This document shows, in pieces, positions 36,105 to 64,000 of a stretch of 64,000 bases of DNA (position 1 is its first letter; each line of letters begins with the position of its first letter). Position numbers and translations under genes: made by a program. The stretch spans positions 14,342,001 to 14,406,000 of the forward strand of contig CM049413.1 in NCBI GenBank assembly GCA_026929865.2, in the 5' to 3' direction. The stretch comes from Hyperoplus lanceolatus. Taxonomy: Eukaryota; Chordata; Actinopteri; Uranoscopiformes; Ammodytidae. The notes beneath the pieces are model-generated. The model saw only the letters and a list, made by a program, of their open reading frames with translations. It did no database searches and was not told the DNA's origin.

Positions 36105-37107
36105 TCACTCTCACCTCGGGTCAAGGCTGAAACTTGACTGTGTGTCTGCATTGCCTCTGCCTGTTCTGCTGATCTTGGCCCTTTCCCTTTAACTATCTAA
36201 GTGTTGGGATCTGTTTCTGACAGAATATTCACAATGGGAAGAAAGGGGGATGTTTTTTGTTCTGAGGTGTGTTTGTAAATACCAGCATTTGAGTCGTGAC
36301 TGTATCAGTAGCTCACTCTGTGGGCTAAACTACACAAAGTGTTGTTGTACCTATATAACACAATAAGGCATACATTCAATTCTGAACAGTGTTAGAGTAC
36401 TTTGTGTGTGTGTGTGTGTGTGTGTGTGTCCTAAAGTTGATAAAAAAAGAAGTAACGAAAATCAGATTGGCCCAAAAATGGAAACCCATAGTAAACCAAA
36501 AACTGCCCCTAAATGGAGGCAGACAAAACATGTGCTAATAATAATAATGCCAACATCTAATGAGGGCCATGCAGAAGCAATAAGCAACAAATGCCTGGTT
36601 GACATTAACATAATAAAGCTTGTAAAGGTAAATCTCTAATCAAGTTTTTAAGTGTAAATATATATATTTTATGTATGTGTGCAATTCCATACACTCAAAC
36701 AAACAACAAATAAACTAGGAGCATGTTTGGCATCTGAGGAGGAGAAATAAGGAGTACAGGATGAAATAAGAATGAAGAGAAGGAAAGCCACAGAGCAGGG
36801 AGGATTTTTTCCCTCCACAGCAAGGCCAGAATAGACTCAAAAAATGATATATATGTACGATCGGCACAAGACCACATGCCTGCATCCATCCCACGCTTTC
36901 AGTTTTCCACACCAGTTAACAAGTGAGCGCACACGTCAGACACAAAAGACCAGACAATTAGATCACACAAGGAAGGGTTGGGGTAAATTGTTTGTTTCCG
37001 AACAAAGGGAGACTGGCACACAATAGTTTAGGGGGCGAGTGTTGACGGTCTAAGGGTTAGAGGGGTCAAGTGAACAGAGTGGTGGGCTGAAGGGGGTCAG
37101 GCAGGTC

Positions 37108-55018
<17,911 letters not shown>

Positions 55019-55687
55019 ATGTCCGGTGAGAGAAACCGCAGGTCGCTGGCTTTCCGGGGAGGTGGATTAGCTGGGTTAACGGGTTCCAGCGGTATCGGTG
55101 GGGGGAACTGTAACAGCTGGGAGGCCCCGGCCTGTCAAGACCGACAATTCAACGGGAACAGGCAGGATCAAGACGAGGACAGGGATCTGGGGGCAAAGGG
55201 ATCATCGGCGAAGAGAGTGGAGGGCGCTGGGTCTGTCAGCGATAGCACGGAACCCGAGGCGGAGGAGGAAGAGGACCCGGAAGGGGGCAGCTCGGCAGCC
55301 GGAGAGGGCGACGATCGTGTCGGCTCAGTGGAAGGGGAGGACTGCTCCAGCGAGGGGACCAACACTTTGACAGCGGGGAACGGGACCGACAAGAGCGAGA
55401 ACGGTCAGGAGTCGGGAAGCGGCGAAACGGGATCCAGGAAATCTGGTGTCGAGATGAGACCGCAGACGCTGCTCCAGAAACATTCACTGTTCCACGCTTC
55501 GTGGTTGCAAGAATTTCCATGGCTCAAATTTTGCCAGAAGAATGGACTCATGTCCTGCTCCTGGTGTCACAACATTGCCACTAAAAACAGCGACGAGCTT
55601 GTCAAAGGCAGTCGCAACTACAAGCGGGCCTTGCTGCTGAGACATCACCTGTCGTCTGAGCACGGGAGAAATGACCCCACCAAACAG
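55019..55687 (+). CDS. zbtb10: zbtb10 exon with N-terminal BED-like finger
   Basis: The first in-frame ATG is at 55019-55021; upstream in-frame codons contain no other ATG. The donor is CAG|GTAACG. It encodes [19 protein letters not shown], a Gly/Asn-rich stretch, a Glu/Asp-rich region ([13 protein letters not shown]), then [24 protein letters not shown] and [11 protein letters not shown]. The Cys-x2-Cys ... His-x4-His arrangement with FPWL before it is a BED/hAT-like finger seen in ZBTB10. The exon is GC-rich and continuous with the promoter CpG-rich region. Confidence 0.94.
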
Positions 55688-58600
55688 GTAACGCTAGCTC
55701 CAGCCCCGTTGACGACTGTGCACTTAATTAATTACGTAGCATTAAATACCTGTCACACATTTCTTATAACGTACTCATGTCGGTGTCTGTTTAGTTTGTA
55801 ACGAATGACGACAATTTGTATAACTTTTAAACATAACGAAGAGTAAATAAATAGGCCATCACCTAAGCTTCACAATCCCTTCTGCTTGCTGATTAGCTAG
55901 CAGCAGCCTTTGCTAACCTGAACTGCTAAACTAGCTTAGCCCACTAGCCGTATGTGGCTTTGCTGTCTAGCCGGAGGTAGACGGCCAAGTGACGGCCCCT
56001 CAGCGAGGCTAAAATGGCGAATAACCGAGTTACTGAATAACAAAATTCACAGTATAACTTTTCGGCTGGAGACAGGAATAGTTTGTATTTAGTTCACGTC
56101 TTTAAAACGCGTTAGCCTGTCCATTCATCACTTAAAAGTTACACGCACAAACCTGCTCCAGTATGACACCTGCTAGCCACTATCACACCGGGGGGCTGCA
56201 CTTTGAATTAAAGATTACTTGCATGTTTAAAACGACTGTTGGTAATTTTGAACTTCATGAAAACGTTATTTAAACAAGCAATATACAATGATAGTGTTGC
56301 ACATTTTATATTTTTAATTTAATTTGATGCAAACTGTACTCTTTTTGTTGCATATGCAGATGTCTTGATTGCTACCTTGCCAGATAGAGGTCACACAATG
56401 GCAAGTGCCCTACCCCTACCCTATCAGCCTTTAGGGGAACCGCACCCCTCCCCTACCCAACCCCCTGTCCTCGGCCTCTTGGCCTCTCATGCAGTTCTGC
56501 TGGCTCGCAGTCCCTGGTGACCTCTGGCGCATTTCTTCCTTCACCTCCACCTCCTCCCTTTAGGGAGCTAAATTAGAGGCATTGTGCTAGAATGACCCCC
56601 CAAAATCCATAGTTGGTGTCACTTGCAGGGCTGGACAAGAGGAGGAGAGTAAATCATGTTGCCTGGAGCCTGACAGCTTGCCCGGCCTTTTGAAGCCTTT
56701 TGAATATAGGCATGAATGAGTGAAATAGATGTCAGTAAATAGAATGACACAGGAGCACCTGACCCTGTCGTCTGCATATTTCTGGGTTCATTGGCTCAAG
56801 TGTTAAACCTTTGGGACATATCTTGCAATTAAGACCCCATCCTGTATTGACGTAACTGAAACCTTTCTAGCTTGAAAATTTCCCTTCCTTATTTACATGG
56901 CATTTAGAGACTATATGGTTAACCCAACCTTGAGGTATAGGCTTTAAGTGGTTGACAGTATCAGAATATTGAATTGAATGCTTTTAATTCAAAACAGCCA
57001 AGCTGGTTTTATATTTTGTGAACTATGTCTTTATTGATGGGCACAAGGTCTTTTTATTGGTTCATTATATTTATTACAGTGTAGGCAACATTTATACAGC
57101 ACCCTTTCAGGGACCTCATAAAGCAGTGAGTGCATATTTCCCCGAACAATCTGGTGTCAAAGGGCATTCCTCCCATTATTCCTACATTTGAAAGAAACTT
57201 ACTGTTACTTAACTGTTCCTTGTACATTGCCACATCCGACGTCCTATCCTGACAATGGTCTTGCCTGTCAGGGGAATTAAGAGCGGGGTGCCTTTTGACT
57301 CTAATTTGTGAGAGGAGAGGATTGCTCTACTACATTTAGTTCCTTCCTTTTGCACACGCAATCACTAATCAGAATGACTTAAAGTGATCCACTAACTTGT
57401 ACACATCTCTAATTGGTAAGGAGAGTAAGAGTGGATTAGGGGCTTGGTGTGGCTTTTCCCTAGCAACAAGGACCCCAGACACTGTATACTGCGAGGTTAT
57501 CCAGGTCATTTCCTCATGTTGAATACAACTGGGGAGATACACTACCGTCGCTGCTCTATTGGAACGAGAAATTTAATTATTCTTTTTCGTTTTGACATCG
57601 TTTCCATGTTCCTCAAATGAGGCTATTTTCCTAAGATGGCCCTTTTAAAATCACTGTAATTTTTATACAGAGTTTATTAATAAGCAGCAGCGCCTGTAAA
57701 ATAAGGGAGAATTTTGAAGCAGTGCATTAAAGGGGAGTTGTGGTGTTCCGAGGCAACGTCTTGTTCCATTCACCCATTCCTGACGTTAGTCAGGGCTCTG
57801 CTGCATTCGTTAAAGCTAACTCAATTAGCCCTAGCAAACCAGGGCAGCTGTGGTGAATGTGGGTCTCCTTGGAGAAAGGGGGCCGTTGTCCTTAATTCTC
57901 TAGATGCTGTCTTGTGCTCTGATTGTTCCCTATGCTTGCTGGTAAAAAGGGTAAGACGAGGCAAAAGTAGCAATGGGTTCACTCGCATATCTGGGACCTA
58001 TAGTATAAGTACATCTTATTCTTTAGTACCTTTTTTTTCTCCCTTTTTCTTAACACATTGTACAGCTTTTACCTGCATGACTCTATTGGAGTAAATGGGG
58101 GTGTAGTAGTAAGATAAGATAATGCCACACTTTATTGATATGTGGGAATGTATACAAGTCCTTTACAGCCCCTCATTTTAGTTAAGACAAAACACCAAAC
58201 TCATTGTTCAAGGTATGTCTCCCCAAATGGGAGAGCCAAGGGGAACCTCCCATTTCGCCACAACCGACGTCTGCCAGATAGATGGGACGTTTATTGAGGG
58301 CCACAGGTCAGGGGGAATAGGGTGGGGTGGAGCCAGAGGGAGAATTCTTCTTGTTGAACCCAGTCAGTGACTTTAGCTGCCTTCGTTTTCTCTCCCCCAT
58401 TCTTTCTGCCTCTTCTGTCAGAGCATTGTTAGAAGGCCGGGAGACACTCAGTGCAGCCCTCCCACACCTAGGGCCAAACGCACACTGCCGTATTGTTCTA
58501 GCAACTGGGGACAGACGGGTTGGGTGAGGAGAGGGGGGGGGGGTACAGTAAGATGTGGGGAGTTGGTAGAGGACTGGGGGGGAGAGATGGCCTCAGGGTT

Positions 58601-61600
58601 GGGCTGGTCATGGGATTGGTTTAATGGTGGGTCTGAGTAGATGAGTGTCGGGGATGGAGGCAAACATATGTGCGTCAAAGGTAAACAAAAACTGTCTCCA
58701 GCGGGGTCATTATGTTGCATGGGGGGAGACATTGTTTTATCACACGATCTGTTAGCGGTATGTCCGACTGGGTCCAGCCAGCACTTCAATAAATTTGACT
58801 CTAATCTAAGACCATCTTGGTTTGTTTAATCCACCTTTTTTAAATCAATTCCTTTTGGCCAGTCACTGTAGATCTTTGAAGCATCCATGTTAGACCTAAG
58901 ATCAAAGGAATCTTCTTCTCCCCGAGTGCCCCCTTGGACTCTTCTTCTGCCTTTTTATTCTTTCAGCTCTGGCTCAAATAAAGCCTAGCCACGCCATGAC
59001 CGGGGGGGAGGTTAATATTGTCCCCACGTTCTCTCTCTTTCAGGCTGGTTTTTGCCTCCAGCATCTGCTGTGCAGGGTTGGTCTGCTGGTTCTCTTGAGC
59101 CTTCTCGGCTCACACGTGGCACATCTGGAGAAAGGATGATGCTGCAGTATGGAGCAACTTATTCAGTACCAGGCTGTGTCCTAGCCTGACTCCATAAACC
59201 ATACACACACACACACACACACACACACAACTTGTATCCGAACTGCCAGGGCAAAGCCTTGCCTCTCTGGCCCATTGCCTTGCTATGTGAAATGGATAAA
59301 AGCTGTGGGGAGTCAAGGGGTTTAGGGTTGGGGATGGCCAGTCAGTCAAGAGTGATAAGATGGACTTCCACATTCCTAGGCAACTTAGAACACTTGTTTA
59401 TATATGGTATTTCTAACAAAACATTTTATTCTGTCAAACTTTCACTTTTCGTAAATGTTTTAGTATGTGATTTGAAGGTATTATTTTTCTTGCAGATTTT
59501 TCCTATAACACATCTTGCTGCTGCTCACCCAGCAAGTTGAAAGAGCCTGTTTAAATCCGAACATGTTGAAAGAGGGGAGCTGTAGGTAAAAACACTAAAG
59601 CAAAAACAATATATTGCAGCAGCACCACCACAGCACTCCACATGAAGACCATAACCCCCTCCAGAGCCTTTGATGTTTCTATCATGGAATAATTTTTTCC
59701 TCCGCTCACCCCATCCTCTCTCTCCTGCCTCACCCCTGGCTCCTTTTCTGTGCTCTGCGAGTGGGAGATGCTGTGTAATAAGAGAGTGAGTGCCGAGCCC
59801 TTTCACAAAGGCCCACAGTGAGTGGACAATGAGCCTCAGGGAGAACACGGGTTATTGTAAAGGCTAAAATGGGGTGACCCAACAACTCCTTCTCTCTCCA
59901 CTCTATATGGCGCTGGTTTTTCCGGCCCCCCTCTGCTCCACATTTTCCTCCTCCGCCCTGTTTCTCCTGGCTCAAGGTCTCTTCTCTTTCTCTCAATCTC
60001 TGCCTCATGCTCGCGCTCCGTTTATTTGTGTGTGCGTTATCAGGCTTTTATTTTTCATCGTCTTTCCACACTTTTTTTTCTCTTTCTACTTTATTTTCTC
60101 TATCAGAACTCCACAATTTGTGCTCCCTTGTTTGCTTCTATATTCTGTCCTTATTATTTATTCCAGCTTGCAAAGTACATCCACTTTCCCCTCCTGCCGT
60201 CTCTCTCCCTCATTCTGCCTCTCATTTGTTTCCATCCCATCTCTCCCCATCCAGCTGTGTGGCAGAGGACGTTAAGCCCCCCTATACTGCCCTGTGTGTG
60301 CCCAAGCTGCCCTGGACAAGAGCTGCAGTGTGGAGGGAGTGGGGGTGGGGGCGGATCGGGGACCTCAGAGAAATGGATTTAATCTGAATTACTCGAGCTG
60401 AAACCCCAGCTGTGTGTGTATGTGTAGGCAGCTTGGTTTTTGTGTGTATGCAAGTGTGTGTGTGTGTGTGTACATGAATGTGTGCGCAGAAAAAATGGGA
60501 GGTGGGTGGGGGCAAAAAATGCAGGGCTTGAGCAATGTGAATTATTCTGGATTAGGACATCTGCTGTGCAATTCTAAAATGAGCTGGAGATGCTGCTGTT
60601 CAATGTGTGTGTGTTGAGTTTAGAAATTACAGAGACATTATGTAGACTTATGCACATGCAGCATGCTTATGCATTTCTGTTTCATATTGGACTATTTGTC
60701 TGCATGCCTGCATGCATGTATGGCCATATATTTGTGAATATGTGAGCGTATGCATTCACGATTGTCTAAACTCCCCGCCCCTCTGTGCCGTACCAGGCTG
60801 GCCCTTTGCCCTGTTAAGGCGGGGGCAGAGGAGGGGCTGTTACTAGGTAGTTCTAGTTCTATGCTTCTGACAGTTCCCCTCCCATCCTACCGCAACGTCG
60901 TGTCCTGCTTTAGACACTGTCCGCCCTCCTACAGGTCTAAGCATGGCCCGCTTTGCATCTAGTTTCCAAGTTAAAGAACCATATTTTTACTGTACCAAGG
61001 CCAAATGTGAATAACATCGTCTACTTGTTAACTTGCCGTTGGTTATCACCTCTAAAGCTAGATTAGATAGTGTATCCATTAATCATAAAAAAATAAACAT
61101 CTGTCTTTGTCAATACATTCTGTGGTTAGGGTTAAGCATTTATGATGATAAGCTTTAAATGTTGCCCCTGGCACCTTAATAAAGCAACGTCCTCACTGTT
61201 GCTTCAAAGGAAGATTTGTTGTCTTTGATAAAGAGTTGTCACTGTTGCTTTAAACATTTGATCAAAAACCCTACATTGTCCAGAATGCATTTCTGTCGCA
61301 TAGGACCGTCACCTTGTGGCGAAGTCTACAGCAAGTAAACAAACAATGGTGTAAGCTCTGAAAATAGCTATCTAAAATATGTCCTATATTGGTTACTTCT
61401 AGATAGCATCATATGGTTTGTGTTCTTTTGAGTTGTTGAGCTTTAATTCGATGGAAAAAAGTAATAGATCATAATAATGTATAGTAACGGCCAAGCCTAA
61501 ACATAACACACCTTTCATAGCCTCTTCTCCATCTCCTCCACAACAGAAGCCTGTCAAACTGGTTTCACCCCTAGGGCAGGTGTGTCAGTCACTCCGGGAA

Positions 61601-62759
61601 CCCTGAGGGTGTATGTCTGTGTGACAGAGTTACAGGAAGGGAATGTGCATTTGTGCTTTCTTTTGCAAATGACTTGTTTGAGCACACTGCAATAATTCTC
61701 TCTCTTTCTTCCTCTCTTTCATGTAAAAGGAGATGGTTCGGCCCTCGGACAACACCAGCCCCTCCACTAACTGCTCAGAGGAAGACTACCGCAGCAAGAC
61801 CAATGAGAACTCCTACTGTTACCAGCTTCTGCAGGAGCTGGACAAGCAACGCAAAAGTGGCATCCTCTGCGACGTCAACATAGTGGTGTCGGGCCAGGTG
61901 TTCCGCGCACACAAGAACATCCTGGTGGCGGGCAGCCGCTACTTCAAAACCCTCTACTGTCTGACCAAGGCCGAGGCCCAGGACCAGGCCACCGTCACAC
62001 ACCTGGACGTCGCTGCTGTGCAGGGCTTCTCAGTTATCCTCGACTTCCTCTACTCCGGGAACCTGCTGCTCACAAGCCATAATGCTATTGAGGTGATGTC
62101 CGTGGCCAGTTACCTCCAGATGACAGAAGTTGTACAGTCGTGTCGCGCCTTTATAAAGGACGCCCTGAATATCAGCATCAAGCAGGAGGCTCCCGATTCC
62201 GTGGTGGTGGACTACAACAAGAGGCAGACAGTGGCCAAAGATGGACACAGAGGAGGACCAGACCGCAAACCCAGCAACTTCTGGGCCACGAGTATCCTGT
62301 CCAAACTGTCCATCAAGGCCAGCAACAACCAAGGGAAGGATGCAATGGAAGAGGATGAGGAGGAGGGTGGGAGGGTGAAGGAGGAGAACAGCGATATAGA
62401 GGTTACAGTGAGGGGAGAGGGCTGTGCCCCGGTGACTACTCGCTCCTCTGGTAGCTGGGTCCACCACAACGACAACTCTTCTGATTCAGCAGAGACCAAT
62501 GAGGTGCGGGCGGGCAGCGGCCAGGTGTTCGTCTGGAACGAACCAAACAGAGGTGGCTCCGCAGCAGCTCCCTCTGCTATGAAGAGAGAAGCCCCGGACA
62601 CAGCAGCCGGGAGCGGACGCAGGAAAAAGCAGACCACCACGCGCCGCTTTGTCTACAACTTCCCACCAGAGCCTGAGGAGGGGTTTGATGAAGGCATGTT
62701 CATCCAGCCCTCGGCCTCCTACCCCAGAGAGGACTTCTCCTCCCTCTCCGAAAACGCTG
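55019..62759 (+). CDS. zbtb10: zbtb10 (zinc finger and BTB domain 10), 3'-partial
   Basis: A nuclear BTB/POZ zinc-finger regulator; the family's ZBTB10 is described as a repressor acting at GC-rich sites and as a binder of variant telomeric repeats. Coding exons are 55019-55687 and 61730-62759, joined in phase 0 (TKQ|EMVRPSD). At least 566 residues are present: an N-terminal [19 protein letters not shown] motif, an acidic middle, a BED-like C2/H2 finger (C180, C183, H210, H215), and the BTB domain (about 250-370). Then come ILSKLSIK, an acidic linker and a basic [18 protein letters not shown]. The C-terminal C2H2 fingers are beyond 64000. The N-terminus and [26 protein letters not shown] motifs identify ZBTB10. 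Confidence 0.95.
55688..61729 (+). other. zbtb10 first recognised intron
   Basis: A 6-kb intron. It contains a short CA tract (about 59203-59228), a TG tract (about 60451-60471) and a fragment of a common fish repeat with ACTTTATTGATATG near 58125. The open frames at 57714-58094, 59874-60387 and 60750-60962 have no domain and no supporting splice structure. Few long microsatellites are present compared with znf704. Confidence 0.8.
61730..62759 (+). CDS. zbtb10: zbtb10 BTB/POZ exon
   Basis: The acceptor is ATGTAAAAG|GAG and the proposed donor AACGCTG|GTATGA (phase 1); without splicing the frame would stop 26 nt later. The BTB domain reads [40 protein letters not shown] and [11 protein letters not shown], and ends [18 protein letters not shown] mediates dimerisation and co-repressor contact. 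Downstream are SUMO-type motifs IKQE, VKEE and MKRE and the conserved [10 protein letters not shown]. High GC content contrasts with the flanking introns. Confidence 0.96.
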
Positions 62760-64000
62760 GTATGACACAAGTTTGTACCCTCTAAGCACACCTCACACAC
62801 TCGCCAGCCCATGCACAGTCCATACCCCTATTATATATGTATAGCTTTCACCATTAACCCGTGAATTTCTTATTCCTATTAGTCACACTTGTATCCACAC
62901 TGCAACTAAAGGGAAGAGGCTCCCCTTTTTAAGGCAGAGGTGCATGCAGAATTTTTGTGACCCTATGATCAAGAGATCACTTGAATGTAACATTGTACGT
63001 ATGATATGGAAATAAATATTTTCCTATGTACTGTAATAGAAAGCTCTGTTAAGACACAATAGTCAGGTCCTTTGTATTTCATATCTTACACATCTTCAGT
63101 CAAAGGTGTTTTGCATGTGTAAGTGGCCTCTAGTGCATAAAGCTCAACTGCCTGGCCAAGGACGAGGAAGAATATCATTAGAAGAGGTGGTCACAGTTAT
63201 ATGACAAATCCTATTAAATCTTTTTGGCAGGATTTTTTCATAAGATTCCCCCCAAAAATCACAGAAACTAAAACTGGTATAAATATTTATCCTACCCTTT
63301 TTATGGTCTCTTTGGCTAACAAGTTGAAATTTACCAATATTAGTCGATGTGAAGGCCCTTTGCACTCGTATCTGTCTGCATCCCTGTACCGCTTTTGAGA
63401 TGTATTGCAATTATGTTTCCAAACGTAGCCTTAGCCTAAAGCAACTGCTAGTTGGAGATTTATGATGAGTTATGACTGTTGGCGTCATCTTGAGCTAGCC
63501 TAAATCTTCTCTCTTCACTCTCTTAAAGCAAAATGATCCTCACACAGACCCAGACACTGTTTTTTTTAAACATAATTTTAGAAACATTTATGCCCCTACG
63601 TACATGTCAATGTATCGATATCAATATTTGATTCCGGTTGGGGTCTTCAAGCCTGGTCACATTTAAATGTACTACTGGAAGATCACGCCATTGTTTATTC
63701 AGGGGCAGCATTGCATTATTTATTTGAATGATCAATCACTATACTGTATATAGTGACATATATCTGATCACGTCAAACCAATTGATCTCCAACGTAATTT
63801 AATTACCAATAAGATGAGCTGCTAATGCTCACATCTAGGGGGAACCCTGGCTGGCACGATCACTAGTGTTCACGATGAAACGATCCAGCGCATCGCAATA
63901 AAGTCTGGATTTTCAGCTTTCCATCAATGTCCTCTTGTTCCACCTAACAGCGTATCTAGCTTTTAACCTGCTGCTGTGTGTGCATAGCCGACAAGTGACT
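62760..64000 (+). other. zbtb10 intron to the window edge
   Basis: AT-rich sequence with no exon recognised. The zinc-finger exons expected for this gene are not reached. Nothing else of note was seen. Confidence 0.75.

Larger units (their letters stand above)
26851..37107. other. Intergenic DNA between convergent znf704 and tpd52
   Basis: Both neighbours transcribe towards this stretch, so it holds their 3' ends and no shared promoter. It includes AT and CA/TG microsatellites, a duplicated ~320-370 bp block (30655-31025 and 34075-34395) and common dispersed fish repeats (about 32410-32770 and 35795-35950). The longest open frame, 27685-28302, has a TTG start and no domain or codon bias, and is not called. 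The tpd52 3' UTR occupies an unknown part of the right end. Confidence 0.75.

Noticed and set aside
59874-60387. Several overlapping open frames in zbtb10 intron 1
   Set aside because: Pyrimidine-rich intronic sequence gives Ser/Leu/Phe-rich frames without a motif; no exon signals matching the zbtb10 frame.
62212-62640. 142-codon open frame on - opposite the zbtb10 BTB exon
   Set aside because: It is an antisense shadow of a GC-rich coding exon whose + frame carries clear ZBTB10 sequence.

Overview
This is a vertebrate, almost certainly teleost fish (percomorph-like), nuclear genome window. The evidence is multi-exon genes with GT-AG introns, very heavy (CA/TG)n microsatellite load, tRNA-derived SINEs, and several families of short inverted-repeat DNA elements that end in TTAA or carry hAT-like ends. 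There are no prokaryotic operons, CRISPR arrays or rRNA genes. Most long open frames are translated microsatellites or chance frames.

Three real genes can be assembled exon by exon, with splice phases that agree throughout. (1) znf704, + strand, 15197-23107: seven 3'-terminal coding exons encoding a C2H2 finger and a C-terminal C-clamp, followed by a ~3.7 kb 3' UTR. Its 5' exons are not recognised in the first 15 kb and probably lie outside the window. (2) tpd52, - strand, 37108-52862: the complete coding region, with two alternative first coding exons (52844-52862 and 46833-46956) joining in the same phase to a common body, and a 42-nt in-frame cassette exon. (3) zbtb10, + strand, 55019 to beyond 62759: an exon with an N-terminal BED-like zinc finger, then an exon with the BTB/POZ domain. 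The C-terminal C2H2 fingers lie beyond the window. All three neighbour one another at human 8q21.13 (from memory), which supports orthology, although the position of znf704 differs.

Layout: 1-15196 is repeat-rich non-coding DNA with microsatellites and TTAA-bounded elements. 15197-26850 is znf704 with repeat-loaded introns. 26850-37107 lies between the convergent 3' ends of znf704 and tpd52; it holds a diverged ~320-370 bp block present twice (30655-31025 and 34075-34395) that may be a duplicated conserved non-coding element. 37108-52862 is tpd52, with a hAT-type element (perfect 8-bp target duplication) in one intron. 52863-55018 is the short head-to-head tpd52/zbtb10 promoter interval, containing a 165-bp CA tract. 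55019-64000 is the 5' part of zbtb10.

The genes do not form a pathway. ZNF704 and ZBTB10 are DNA-binding transcriptional regulators and TPD52 is a coiled-coil trafficking adaptor. I found no wholly new biological system. The most interesting signals are the duplicated intergenic block, the dinucleotide tracts sitting directly on a tpd52 splice acceptor and a znf704 splice donor, the tpd52 cassette exon, and the nested palindromes and inverted-repeat elements.
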